From the NCBI RefSeq assembly GCF_030684895.1, contig NZ_JAUXXP010000067.1, positions 1 to 48,650 on the forward strand: a stretch of DNA of 48,650 nt, read 5' to 3'. Source of the stretch: Pseudomonas sp. GTDB lineage: Bacteria > Pseudomonadota > Gammaproteobacteria > Pseudomonadales > Pseudomonadaceae. Positions 34,559-46,211 of this stretch are shown here, one piece after another; within the stretch, counting starts at the first letter, position 1, and each line of letters opens with the position of its first letter. Position numbers and translations under genes: made by a program. The notes under the pieces are model-generated. The model searched no databases and was not told where the DNA came from. It was given only the letters and a program-made list of their open reading frames with translations.

Positions 34559-34586
34559 AAAACCCGCTAAGGCGGGTTTTTTATTG
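34559..34586. terminator. Intrinsic terminator after metK
   Basis: A 9-bp stem AAAACCCGC (34559-34567) / GCGGGTTTT (34572-34580) with loop TAAG is followed by a T-rich tail. The A-rich left flank lets it serve the convergent gene at 34609 as well. Confidence 0.9.
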
Positions 34587-34608
34587 CCTCAACGGGCGAC
34601 TCGCCGCA

Positions 34609-35523
34609 CTAGGGCATCGGCGTAAACCAATAGGCAGGCTTGTCGAACGGATGGTTCGAGGAAAGATGGGGGTTGGCAATCCTCAATGTACGCCGACGAT
34701 CCAGGCCGAGCTGCTCGATGGTGGCGGCATATTCTTCGGTAAACAGCCGATCTAGGGTGCCATCGGCAATCAGCGCTAGCATGCCCTCCTCGACACGCTG
34801 CGCGCGCAGCCGCCCCTCGTCGGTACGGGCAAACCAGAAGTACACCGGCAACGGGTAATACAGCAGCAACTCGCGCTCGATGGCCATCTGCGGGTATTGC
34901 GTGCGCCAATGCGCCAGCTCACCACTCACCTCACTGACGCCTCGGCCGAAGGCATCGAAACGCCGCAGCATCAGCATATGGAACAGGCCCTCATAACTGC
35001 TGCCGGTGACCACTGGTAAACCAGCAGCCCGGTACACCGCGACATCAGACCACTCACGCTGCTGACCAAAGCGCAGCTGGCGTAACTGCTCCAACGACTG
35101 CACACCGGCAAAGCGCGGCTGATCCTCGGCCTGAATCAGGAACACCCGGTAACCGAGCAAGCCCTTGTCGACCGGAATCTTTACCGGCAGCAGCGCCTCT
35201 TCCAGGGTCTGCGTGGCATCCAGCACCAGGGTATTGAGGCCAACCTGCGGGCGCTGCATCTCGACTACCTGCAGCTTCTCGCTCATCGGCAGGCCAGGCT
35301 CAAGCCGATAATCGCCGTACTTGCTGCGCGTCACCTCCAGCGCCGCACGCAATACGCGCCAGTGATAGTCATAGCGCTGATCACCCGCCGTTTCCGGCGC
35401 GTTGTGCACAAAACGCCACTGCGGCGCCACATCATCAGCCGCACGCACCACACCAAAAGGCGCAAAGCCCATAGCACACAGGCACACACACACCCGACTA
35501 AACCGCTGCAAACCCATTGGCAT
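34609..35523 (-). CDS. Periplasmic solute-binding-like protein, orphan
   Basis: This 304-residue exported protein is distantly related to substrate-binding family 3. A signal peptide is at residues 1-28 (MGFAPFGVVRAA). The mature part shows an unusual opening, WRFVHNAPETAGDQRYDYHW, then ALEVTRSKYGDYRLEPG, an EGLFHMLMLRRFDAFGRG segment and the terminal helix EEGMLALIADGTLDRLF typical of the family. No transporter partner is nearby. The start at 35523 (MPMGLQRF) is chosen because it begins the signal peptide; the frame extends upstream to 35643 across the ligB start and is rejected. It is divergent from ligB with 91 bases between starts. Confidence 0.72.
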   Translation of the reverse strand: MPMGLQRFSRVCVCLCAMGFAPFGVVRAADDVAPQWRFVHNAPETAGDQRYDYHWRVLRAALEVTRSKYGDYRLEPGLPMSEKLQVVEMQRPQVGLNTLVLDATQTLEEALLPVKIPVDKGLLGYRVFLIQAEDQPRFAGVQSLEQLRQLRFGQQREWSDVAVYRAAGLPVVTGSSYEGLFHMLMLRRFDAFGRGVSEVSGELAHWRTQYPQMAIERELLLYYPLPVYFWFARTDEGRLRAQRVEEGMLALIADGTLDRLFTEEYAATIEQLGLDRRRTLRIANPHLSSNHPFDKPAYWFTPMP

Positions 35524-35572
35524 AACGACAACCACCCCCAAACACGCGCTAAAGCGGACCCGACAAGCATAG

Positions 35573-37288
<1,716 letters not shown>

Positions 37289-37295
37289 GCGATCA

Positions 37296-37748
37296 TCAGA
37301 AGGCGCGAAACTCTTCATGACAGGCCTTGCAGCTGTCTTCGACACGCTGCATAGGCGCAGCCAGCGCCTCAGGCTTTAACGGCTGTGCGGCCGTGGCGGC
37401 CACCAGCGCCGCGGTGCTGGCTTCCATGGCCTGGGCCAGTTCCTGAAAGCGCGCCTGGCGTTGCCAGACTTCATCTTTGGCGCGGCTTTCACCGCCCTCT
37501 TCTTCGCGTACCTGCGGGAAGTGCTGCCAGGGCGTGCGGGTCAGCTGATCGAGCTTGGCGGCGCCCTCAACAAATGCCTGCTCCTTGAACGCCAACCGCC
37601 CGCGCAACATGCCGCCGAGGTCTTCGCTGACCTTGAGCATCTGCTTGAAAATGCTCTGGCGCTGGCCTTGCGGCGAATTGGGGTCAACACCGCCGCAGCC
37701 ACTTACAGCCAGCGCCAGTACAACCAGGGACAAGGTTTTAAGCTTCAT
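37296..37748 (-). CDS. Cytochrome c'-like (class II c-type) lipoprotein
   Basis: This is a 150-residue exported haem protein. MKLKTLSLVVLALAVSGC gives a lipoprotein signal with Cys18, so it should be membrane-tethered, unusual for soluble cytochrome c'. The mature part is predicted to be a helical bundle. The haem-binding site CKACH (Cys140, Cys143, His144) lies at the extreme C-terminus, as in class II cytochromes c. The start is at 37748; the longer frame back to 37817 has no support. It converges on ligB with 7 bases between stops. The redox partner is unknown. Confidence 0.82.
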   Translation of the reverse strand: MKLKTLSLVVLALAVSGCGGVDPNSPQGQRQSIFKQMLKVSEDLGGMLRGRLAFKEQAFVEGAAKLDQLTRTPWQHFPQVREEEGGESRAKDEVWQRQARFQELAQAMEASTAALVAATAAQPLKPEALAAPMQRVEDSCKACHEEFRAF

Positions 37749-37871
37749 AACACCTTCAATGCCAACAGCCGGGTGGATAACGGGCGACAGTATCGCCACC
37801 CGTCCGTCACCGGCCAAGCGTGGTGTTTTGCCGCAGATGTCAGAAGCTGCGCGGGCGCTGGTGCGCAGAGG

Positions 37872-38258
37872 TTAAGCGGAGACCACAAACAGGCTGACGA
37901 TCAGCGCCATCCCGGCGAACCACACCAGCGAACGGATCGGCCCCCAGTCGGCCAGGTAGCAGAGGAAATACAGCACCCGGCTGAGCACAAAGGCAATAGC
38001 CAGTTGATCCAACAACCCCTGCTCAGCGCCGCCGGCCTGGTGGGCGATAATTACCGCTGCGGCGAATGCCGGCGTCACCTCAAAGCCGTTGAGCTGGGCG
38101 TTGTTGGCACGTTTGCGCCAGCCCTCCAGGCCAGAGAGAAACGCGCGCGGGTCCTGATTGGCACGCGGTCCGTAGCCTGGGCCAAGGAACTTGGCAGTGG
38201 CGGTACTCAAGTAAGGCAGGAAGATGGCGATCAGCACGCACCAGTAGGCGAGGGTCAT
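37872..38258 (-). CDS. MAPEG family membrane protein
   Basis: This 128-residue membrane protein belongs to the MAPEG group (membrane-associated eicosanoid/glutathione metabolism proteins), whose bacterial roles are mostly unknown. Four hydrophobic segments are visible, and the conserved stretch WRKRANNAQLNGFEVTPAFAAAVI lies in the middle (about 50-73), followed by AFVLSRVLYFLCYLADW near 88-104, typical of the family. The start at 38258 (MTLAYWCVLIAIFLPYL) has GGAG 5 bases upstream. It is divergent from ahcY, with the riboswitch leader between them. Confidence 0.83.
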   Translation of the reverse strand: MTLAYWCVLIAIFLPYLSTATAKFLGPGYGPRANQDPRAFLSGLEGWRKRANNAQLNGFEVTPAFAAAVIIAHQAGGAEQGLLDQLAIAFVLSRVLYFLCYLADWGPIRSLVWFAGMALIVSLFVVSA

Positions 38259-38452
38259 ACAGGCTCCAAAGGCTAAAACAGTGAGGCTTGCAGCCTGCCT
38301 CAGGTGCACCACCAAGGCCATGGCTGAACTGGCCAGAAGGCACGGCGCAACAGCCAATTCGCCCGACAGAAAGCCTTGGGCTTATGCGCCAGGCTGGCTA
38401 TACTTCGCCAGCTTCACGCAGCCGGCACAGCTCCGGTTGCTCCCGCCACCTG

Positions 38453-40017
<1,565 letters not shown>

Positions 40018-40020
40018 TGC

Positions 40021-40093
40021 GTAGGTTGGGTTGGCCGCACGGCCGACCCATCGAGAACCCTGGTGGGTTAGCCTACGGCTGACCCACCCTACG
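40021..40093. repeat. GTAGG-type intergenic repeat between ahcY and metF
   Basis: The repeat starts GTAGGTTGGG and ends CCCACCCTAC. Internal inverted parts include GGCCG / CGGCC and TGGTGGGTTAGCC / GGCTGACCCACC. It fills nearly the whole ahcY-metF gap and is related to the repeats at 25991, 30076, 44695 and 47621. Confidence 0.7.
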
Positions 40094-40103
40094 GAATGTC
40101 CTT

Positions 40104-40949
40104 ATGTCTCAAGAACGCCGTTACAGCTTCGAGTTCTTCCCCACTAAGACCGAAGCCGGGCACGAAAAACTGATGAACGTGGCGCGCCAGCTGGCGACCT
40201 ACAAACCGGATTTCTTCTCCTGCACCTACGGTGCCGGTGGCTCCACCCGCGACCGTACGCTGAACACCGTGCTGCAACTCGATGGCGAGATCAAGGTGCC
40301 AGCCGCGCCGCACCTGTCCTGCGTCGGTGACAGCAAGGCCGAGCTGCGCGAGCTGCTCAACCTGTACAAAAATGCCGGAATCAAGCGCATCGTCGCCCTG
40401 CGCGGCGACCTGCCTTCCGGTATGGGCATGGCCAGCGGCGAGCTGCGTTACGCCAACGAACTGGTCAGCTTTATCCGCGAAGAAACCGGTGATCACTTCC
40501 ATATCGAAGTGGCCGCCTACCCGGAAATGCACCCGCAGGCGCGCAATTTCGAGGACGATATCGCCAACTTCGTGCGCAAGGCCAAGGCCGGCGCGGACAG
40601 TGCGATCACCCAGTACTTCTTCAACGCCGACTGCTACTTCTACTTCGTCGAGCGCGTGCAAAAGCTGGGCGTGGATATTCCGGTGGTGCCGGGCATTATG
40701 CCCATCACCAACTACAGCAAACTGGCGCGCTTCTCCGACGCCTGTGGTGCTGAGATCCCGCGCTGGGTGCGCAAACAACTGGAAGCTTACGGTGACGATA
40801 CCGACAGCATCCAGGCGTATGGCGAGCAGGTCATCACTGAAATGTGCGAGCGCCTGCTACAAGGTGGCGCCCCGGGCCTGCACTTCTACAGCATGAACCA
40901 GGCCGAACCGAGCCTGGCGATCTGGAACAACCTCAAGCTGCCACGCTGA
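40104..40949 (+). CDS. metF: Methylenetetrahydrofolate reductase
   Basis: MetF reduces 5,10-methylenetetrahydrofolate to 5-methyltetrahydrofolate with FAD, supplying methyl groups for methionine. The 281-residue protein shows SFEFFPTKTEAG at the N-terminus, FFSCTYGAGGSTRDRT near 37, RIVALRGDLPSG near 93, VAAYPEMHPQA, ITQYFFNADCYFYFVERV and PGIMPITNY, all typical. The C-terminal FYSMNQAEPSLAIW closes the FAD site. Together with ahcY upstream it forms the remethylation arm of the methyl cycle. Confidence 0.97.
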   Translation: MSQERRYSFEFFPTKTEAGHEKLMNVARQLATYKPDFFSCTYGAGGSTRDRTLNTVLQLDGEIKVPAAPHLSCVGDSKAELRELLNLYKNAGIKRIVALRGDLPSGMGMASGELRYANELVSFIREETGDHFHIEVAAYPEMHPQARNFEDDIANFVRKAKAGADSAITQYFFNADCYFYFVERVQKLGVDIPVVPGIMPITNYSKLARFSDACGAEIPRWVRKQLEAYGDDTDSIQAYGEQVITEMCERLLQGGAPGLHFYSMNQAEPSLAIWNNLKLPR

Positions 40950-40963
40950 GGCGCACGCCCCCA

Positions 40964-40988
40964 TCCATGGCACCGCCGGTGCCATGGA
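40964..40988. terminator. Hairpin after metF, possible terminator
   Basis: A perfect 11-bp stem TCCATGGCACC / GGTGCCATGGA with loop GCC lies 14 bases after the metF stop. Only a weak T-rich stretch (CATTT) follows, so rho-independent termination is likely but not certain. Confidence 0.5.
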
Positions 40989-41138
40989 CATTTAGCGGCA
41001 CATCGTCATCCCGCGCCTGTGACTTCAGCAGAGCGCCCTGCCTCAGACATATCCTGCAGCGACTCGACATCGACGCCGACTTGACCACAAGGTCAGCCCT
41101 GCATAGCTTGAAGCTCAAGACCTCCATGGAGTTGCACA

Positions 41139-42512
41139 ATGGTCAGCAGAAAAACCATCAACGCCTCAGTCACCCCCAAAGGCAGCCTGGAAACCCTCTC
41201 GCAGCGTGAAGTGCAGCAGCTGCGCGAAACCGGTTCCGGCAGCGTCTATGCGCTGTTCCGCCAGTGCGCCCTGGCGATTCTCAACACCGGCTCGCACAGC
41301 GATAACGCCAAGACCATTCTGGAAGCCTACCCGGACTTCGAAATCCGCATCCTGCAGCAGGATCGCGGCATTCGCCTGGAACTGTTCAACGCTCCGGCCG
41401 ACGCCTTCGTCGATGGTGAAATGATCGCCAGCACCCGCGAGATGCTGTTCAGCGCCCTGCGCGACATCGTCTACACGCAGAGCGAGCTGGAGAACAAGCG
41501 CGTCGACTTCGGCAGCTCCCAGGGCATCACCGATTACGTCTTCCACCTGCTGCGCAACGCCCATACCCTGCGCGCCGGCGTCGAGCCGAAGATCGTGGTG
41601 TGTTGGGGCGGCCACTCGATCAGCACGGAAGAATACAAATACACCAAGAAAGTCGGCCACGAGCTGGGCCTGCGCGGCCTGGACATCTGCACCGGCTGTG
41701 GCCCCGGCGTAATGAAGGGGCCGATGAAAGGCGCGACTATTTCCCACGCCAAACAACGCAACGTGCATGGCCGTTATCTGGGCCTGACCGAGCCGGGCAT
41801 CATCGCCGCCGAAGCGCCCAACCCGATCGTCAATGAGCTGGTGATCCTGCCGGATATCGAGAAGCGCCTGGAGGCCTTCGTCCGTGTCGGCCACGGCATC
41901 ATCATCTTCCCTGGCGGCGCGGGCACAGCCGAGGAGCTGCTGTATTTCCTCGGCATCCTGATGCACCCGGACAACCAGAACATCCCCTTCCCGCTGATCA
42001 TGAGCGGGCCACGCAGCGCCGCCGCCTACCTCGAACAGCTGCATGAGTTTATCGGCGCGACCCTGGGTGAAGCGGCGCAGCAGCGCTACCGCATCATCAT
42101 CAACGACCCCGAGCAGGTCGCCCGGGAAATGGCCGAAGGGATCAAGGCGGTGAAACAATTCCGCCGTGAACACAACGACGCCTTCCACTTCAACTGGCTG
42201 CTGAAGATCGACGAGAGCTTCCAGCACCCGTTCGAGCCAACCCACGCCAATATGGCCAGCCTCAAGCTGACCCGCGAGCAACCGGTGCATGAACTGGCGG
42301 CCAACCTGCGCCGGGCGTTTTCCGGGATTGTCTCGGGCAACGTCAAGGACAAGGGTATCCGCCTGATCGAACAGTACGGCCCTTACGAGATCACCGGCGA
42401 CCGCGACATCATGCAGCAGCTCGACCAATTGCTGCAGGCCTTCGTCGATCAGCATCGGATGAAGCTGCCGGGCAACAGCGCCTATGTACCCTGCTACAAA
42501 CTGACCCGCTAA
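41139..42512 (+). CDS. ppnN: Pyrimidine/purine nucleotide 5'-monophosphate nucleosidase PpnN (LOG family)
   Basis: PpnN (YgdH in E. coli) cleaves nucleoside monophosphates to base and ribose-5-phosphate and is a known (p)ppGpp target. The 457-residue length fits. An N-terminal family domain (about 1-130) precedes the LOG core, with ICTGCGPGVMKGPMKGA near 185-201 and the phosphate-binding FPGGAGTAEELLYFLG near 252-267. The C-terminal domain ends VPCYKLTR. The start ATG at 41139 has GGAG 7 bases upstream. It lies between metF and rhlE on the same strand with gaps large enough for its own promoter. Confidence 0.92.
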   Translation: MVSRKTINASVTPKGSLETLSQREVQQLRETGSGSVYALFRQCALAILNTGSHSDNAKTILEAYPDFEIRILQQDRGIRLELFNAPADAFVDGEMIASTREMLFSALRDIVYTQSELENKRVDFGSSQGITDYVFHLLRNAHTLRAGVEPKIVVCWGGHSISTEEYKYTKKVGHELGLRGLDICTGCGPGVMKGPMKGATISHAKQRNVHGRYLGLTEPGIIAAEAPNPIVNELVILPDIEKRLEAFVRVGHGIIIFPGGAGTAEELLYFLGILMHPDNQNIPFPLIMSGPRSAAAYLEQLHEFIGATLGEAAQQRYRIIINDPEQVAREMAEGIKAVKQFRREHNDAFHFNWLLKIDESFQHPFEPTHANMASLKLTREQPVHELAANLRRAFSGIVSGNVKDKGIRLIEQYGPYEITGDRDIMQQLDQLLQAFVDQHRMKLPGNSAYVPCYKLTR

Positions 42513-42740
42513 TCGGTGAAACCCGCGCCGTTACTGGTATGGCAACGGCGCGCGACCACCGAGCAGGCAGACGCTCGCACAGACCGGCCGCTCTGTTATA
42601 CTCGGGCCTTCCCGCCAGGCTTGCGCCCGGATGCTAGCCCCCAGAGGCCAGTAGTACCGGACGGGATTACGCCCCCCAAGCGTGATTCAAGCCAGGCAAT
42701 ACACCCCATAGGGCTGCGCCCTCACTAGACAGGATTACAC

Positions 42741-44615
42741 ATGTCCTTTGCCTCCCTCGGTCTCTCCGAGGCTTTAGTCCGTGCGGTCGAATCCGCCGGC
42801 TACACCCAACCCACTCCGGTGCAACAGCGGGCCATCCCCGCCGCGTTGCAAGGTCGCGACCTGATGGTGGCGGCCCAGACGGGTACAGGTAAGACAGGCG
42901 GTTTTGCCCTGCCGATCCTCGAGCGACTGTTCCCCAACGGTCACCCGGATCGCGAACAGCGTCACGGCCCGAAACAACCGCGCGTCCTGGTATTGACCCC
43001 GACCCGCGAACTGGCCGCCCAGGTGCATGACAGCTTCAAGCTGTATGCCCGCGATTTGAAATTCGTCAGCGCCTGCATCTTCGGCGGCGTTGGCATGAAC
43101 CCGCAGGTGCAGGCCCTGGCCAAGGGCGTCGACGTACTGGTGGCCTGCCCCGGCCGCCTGCTCGACCTGGCCAACCAGCGCGCCATCGACCTGTCGCATG
43201 TAGAAATCCTCGTCCTCGACGAAGCCGACCGCATGCTCGACATGGGCTTTATCCACGACGTGAAGAAGGTCCTCGCCAAGCTTCCGGCCAAACGCCAGAA
43301 CCTGCTGTTCTCGGCGACCTTCTCGAAAGACATCACCGACCTGGCCGGCAAGCTCCTGCACAACCCGGAACGCATCGAAGTCACGCCGCCGAACACCACG
43401 GTCGAGCGTATCGAACAGCGGGTATTCCGCGTTCAGGCCAGCCACAAGCGCGCCCTGCTCGCCCACCTGATCACCGCTGGCGCCTGGGAACAGGTACTGG
43501 TCTTCACCCGTACCAAGCACGGCGCCAACCGCCTGGCCGAATACCTCGACAAGCACAACCTGCCGGCTGTGGCGATCCACGGTAACAAGAGCCAGAACGC
43601 CCGCACCAAAGCCCTGGCTGACTTCAAGGCCGGCAATGTGCGCATTCTGGTGGCCACCGATATCGCCGCCCGCGGTCTGGATATCGATCAGCTGCCGCAC
43701 GTGGTCAACTTCGAGCTGCCGAATATCGAAGAAGATTACGTGCACCGCATCGGCCGTACCGGCCGTGCTGGCCGCAGCGGTGAGGCGATCTCCCTGGTTG
43801 CTCCGGATGAAGAGAAGCTGCTCAAGGGCATCGAGCGCATGACCAAGCAGAAGATCGGCGACGGTGATCTGCTCGGTTTTGATGCCAGCACCGTCGAGGC
43901 CGAGCGCCCGGAAGTGCGTGAGCCGCAGAAGCCACGTCAACCGCGCGGCGCCAAGCCGGAAGGCGAACGCCATGGCGGCGGGCGCAAGGACAAAGGCAAG
44001 GACAGCGGTCGCGACAACAACCGCAGCAAGCCCCAGGGCGGCCGAAGCCAACAGCCGCGTGGCGCATCATCAAGCCGCGCCGCCGCGCCAGCCGTGCCCG
44101 CACTCCCTCCGGACCGCGCGCCGGACGAGTTCCGCGACGATGAAATCGATAATTTCGGCAACCGTGCCGACTATGTAAGCCCGAACCAGAACAAGCAGCA
44201 GAACCGTGGCCGTCGGCCCGGTGCGCCTGCTGCACCAAGCGGTCCGAGCGCCAGCAATGGCGTCGGCCTGGGTGCTCGTCCAGCTAAGCCACCGCGCAGC
44301 AATGGCGGCGGTGCAAATGCTGGCGGCCAAGGCCGTCGCCAGGGCTCAGGCTCTGCAGGCCAGGGTGGTCAGGGCCGTAATGGCTCCGGTCGCGCACGTC
44401 CGCCGCGTGACACCCGCACCACCTCGCTGAACCGCGATGAGCTGCCACGCCAGGAAGCCGCAGTGAAAAGCCCACGCGACAAGCAACCGGTGATCGTGCA
44501 CAAGGGCTCGCGCCTGGACCGCTTCCCGACACCGGAGCAGCTCGACGAACTGGCGAGCGCACGTCCGCGCGGCGAAAAGCCGGCCCTGCTGACGCGTAAC
44601 CGCGAAGAGTCGTAA
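42741..44615 (+). CDS. rhlE: RhlE-type DEAD-box RNA helicase with long basic tail
   Basis: This is an ATP-dependent RNA helicase. Residues 1-375 form the helicase core: Q motif ([12 protein letters not shown]), [52 protein letters not shown]. Residues about 385-624 are disordered, rich in Gly, Arg, Pro, Ser and Gln ([17 protein letters not shown]), as in the P. aeruginosa RhlE2 group, whose extension mediates RNA binding and contact with RNase E. A conserved [13 protein letters not shown] segment lies near the end. It is one of two DEAD-box genes here and differs from dbpA in lacking the RNA-binding domain. A strong terminator follows. Confidence 0.94.
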   Translation: MSFASLGLSEALVRAVESAGYTQPTPVQQRAIPAALQGRDLMVAAQTGTGKTGGFALPILERLFPNGHPDREQRHGPKQPRVLVLTPTRELAAQVHDSFKLYARDLKFVSACIFGGVGMNPQVQALAKGVDVLVACPGRLLDLANQRAIDLSHVEILVLDEADRMLDMGFIHDVKKVLAKLPAKRQNLLFSATFSKDITDLAGKLLHNPERIEVTPPNTTVERIEQRVFRVQASHKRALLAHLITAGAWEQVLVFTRTKHGANRLAEYLDKHNLPAVAIHGNKSQNARTKALADFKAGNVRILVATDIAARGLDIDQLPHVVNFELPNIEEDYVHRIGRTGRAGRSGEAISLVAPDEEKLLKGIERMTKQKIGDGDLLGFDASTVEAERPEVREPQKPRQPRGAKPEGERHGGGRKDKGKDSGRDNNRSKPQGGRSQQPRGASSSRAAAPAVPALPPDRAPDEFRDDEIDNFGNRADYVSPNQNKQQNRGRRPGAPAAPSGPSASNGVGLGARPAKPPRSNGGGANAGGQGRRQGSGSAGQGGQGRNGSGRARPPRDTRTTSLNRDELPRQEAAVKSPRDKQPVIVHKGSRLDRFPTPEQLDELASARPRGEKPALLTRNREES

Positions 44616-44631
44616 CTCGCTAGCCGTACAC

Positions 44632-44660
44632 AAAAACGCCGCCCAATGGGCGGCGTTTTT
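44632..44660 (+). terminator. Intrinsic terminator after rhlE
   Basis: A 13-bp stem (44632-44644 / 44648-44660) with loop AAT, GC-rich at its top, ends in a T-run. Confidence 0.93.
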
Positions 44661-44694
44661 GTTTGTGCATAGTAAGCGTTGCAGGTCACGCCAT

Positions 44695-44728
44695 CGGCAT
44701 GGGTATCGCTACGCTCGACCCATCCTAC
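44695..44728. repeat. Small GTAGG-type repeat overlapping the yceI stop
   Basis: ATGGGT (44699-44704) and ACCCAT (44718-44723) form a hairpin bounded by CCTAC on the right. On the minus strand it reads GTAGGATGGGT..., like the repeat at 30076. The yceI stop codon (44725-44727) lies inside its edge. Confidence 0.5.
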
Positions 44729-45303
44729 TTGCGTACGCCTTCAACCGAGATGATCAGCTCAACGCTTTCCGACGCTGGGCCCAGATCCTTGGTGATGCCG
44801 AAGTCTTTCAGCTTCAGCGTGGTGCTGCCCTCGAAGCCAGCACGGTAGCCGCCCCACGGGTCCTTGCCTTCACCGATAAACTTGGCGGCAATCACTACCG
44901 GCTTGGTCACGCCATTAAGGGTCAGGTCGCCGGCGATATCGGCAGTGCCTTCACCAGTGGAGGTAACGGCAGTGGAGGCGAAGGTCGCGGTTGGGTGCTT
45001 GCTGACGTTGAGGAAGTCACCGCTGCGGATGTGCTTGTCGCGCTCGGCATGGTTGGTGTCGACGCTGGTGGTGTTCAGTGTCACGTTAACCTTGCTGTCC
45101 TGCGGCTTGGCGGCGTCGAAGCTGAAGCTGCCGTCAAAATCCTTGAACGTACCGTACAGCCAGCTGTAGCCGAGGTGGCTGATCTTGAAATTGACGAAGG
45201 CGTGCTGGCCTTGCTTGTCGATGGCGTAATCAGCCGCCATCGCCTGACCAGCGCCGATCAGTGCGCCACCAAGTGCCAGGGCTACGAGGGTTTTCTTCAA
45301 CAT
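44725..45303 (-). CDS. YceI family periplasmic protein
   Basis: This is an exported lipocalin-like protein of the YceI family, which binds polyisoprenoid or other hydrophobic ligands; the true role is uncertain. The signal peptide [23 protein letters not shown] (AAGGAG 7 bases upstream) is followed by [37 protein letters not shown], the family hallmark, then [18 protein letters not shown] and a final strand [13 protein letters not shown]. The product is 192 residues. The cytochrome b561 gene lies 60 bases upstream on the same strand, a frequent pairing for YceI genes. Confidence 0.93.
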   Translation of the reverse strand: MLKKTLVALALGGALIGAGQAMAADYAIDKQGQHAFVNFKISHLGYSWLYGTFKDFDGSFSFDAAKPQDSKVNVTLNTTSVDTNHAERDKHIRSGDFLNVSKHPTATFASTAVTSTGEGTADIAGDLTLNGVTKPVVIAAKFIGEGKDPWGGYRAGFEGSTTLKLKDFGITKDLGPASESVELIISVEGVRK

Positions 45304-45363
45304 GGGCATGCTCCTTGTGAGTGTGGGATGGGGCCTAAACAGCCCCGGAAACAGCAAAGGTCA

Positions 45364-45909
45364 TTAGCGACCAAACATCCGCGTCAGCGTACGGTCACGA
45401 TCAATAAAGTGGTGTTTCAACGCAGCCAGGGCATGAATGCCAGCAAAGATCACCAGCGCCCACGCCAGGTATTCATGCACCAGACCGGCGATATCTTCCT
45501 GATCAGGAATGCTGGTCAGGCTGGCCGGTACTTCAAACAGGCCGAACACCGGGATGCCGCGCCCGTCAGCCGTAGAAATCAGGTAGCCAGAAATCATCAG
45601 CACAAACAGCCCCAGGTAGAGAAAGCTGTGGCCCAGCTTGCTGGCCAGGCGGGTCATCCGCCCGTGGTTGGGCAAGCTCGCCGGTGGCGGACTGAACCAG
45701 CGCCACAACACCCGAGCCAGCATCACCGCAAACAGCACCAGGCCGATGCTCTTGTGCAGGTCCGGTGCGGTCTGCCGCCAGCTGCTGTAGTAGTCCAGGC
45801 CGACCATCCAGTAACCCAGGCCAAACAGGCCAAACACGGCCAGCGCCACCAGCCAGTGCATCAGGATGCTGACCAAGCCGTAGTGAGAAGAGCTATTGCG
45901 CCATTGCAT
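45364..45909 (-). CDS. Cytochrome b561-type di-haem membrane protein
   Basis: This is a 181-residue four-helix cytochrome b of the CybB type. Likely haem-ligand histidines are in HYGLVSILMHWLVALAVFG (helix 1, His9 and His18), LHKSIGLVLF (helix 2), and HEYLAWALVIFAGIHALAALKHHF (helix 4). It probably carries electrons between the quinone pool and an unknown partner. It is the first gene of a minus-strand pair with yceI. A symmetric 20-base sequence lies 67 bases upstream of its start. Confidence 0.9.
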   Translation of the reverse strand: MQWRNSSSHYGLVSILMHWLVALAVFGLFGLGYWMVGLDYYSSWRQTAPDLHKSIGLVLFAVMLARVLWRWFSPPPASLPNHGRMTRLASKLGHSFLYLGLFVLMISGYLISTADGRGIPVFGLFEVPASLTSIPDQEDIAGLVHEYLAWALVIFAGIHALAALKHHFIDRDRTLTRMFGR

Positions 45910-46211
45910 TGCAAACTTTCCAAAGGAAGGACTAGGACCGCGAGTGGAGCAAGACTAGCAACAAACCTATCGACTAAAAGCGGAAATTTTCGCTTTGAAA
46001 TATCGAGAAATACGATGCGTTACCCGATCCTTTAACTCAGCCGAATTAGTCTAGCGGCACTCGGCAAAGTTCAGCAGGCCGGCTACAAACGGCAGGATAG
46101 AGGGGATCAGCGGGAAACCTGGGTCATCAAGCGCAGTTGTGCCGTCCATCCTCCGCAGTGCTTCTGGTAGGCTTGGCGCAGATGATTGCGAGCCGAGGAA
46201 GAAGTAGAGCG
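45910..46211. other. Divergent promoter region between cytochrome b561 gene and bioA
   Basis: This is a 302-base gap. The first part is A+T rich and holds the 20-base palindrome described separately. The second part, before bioA, has ordinary composition and no gene: the frame that extends bioA upstream to 46137 has no ribosome binding site. No terminator or tRNA is seen. Confidence 0.6.
45977..45996. promoter_or_regulatory. 20-base palindrome, possible operator
   Basis: AAAGCGGAAATTTTCGCTTT is symmetric at 9 of 10 base pairs. The direct repeat TATCGA flanks it (45968-45973 and 46001-46006). The position between divergent genes suggests a regulator site for the cytochrome b561-yceI pair; no regulator gene is adjacent. 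Confidence 0.45.

Noticed and set aside
42516..42728. 70-residue frame between ppnN and rhlE (MKPAPLLVWQRRATTEQ...)
   Set aside because: It starts 3 bases after the ppnN stop with GTG and no ribosome binding site, and its composition is that of leader DNA. I treat the 228-base gap as the rhlE promoter region.
43930..44480. Gly/Arg/Pro-rich part of rhlE as a separate or frameshifted gene
   Set aside because: The frame is continuous from the helicase core to a conserved C-terminal segment, and such disordered tails are normal in this helicase group.
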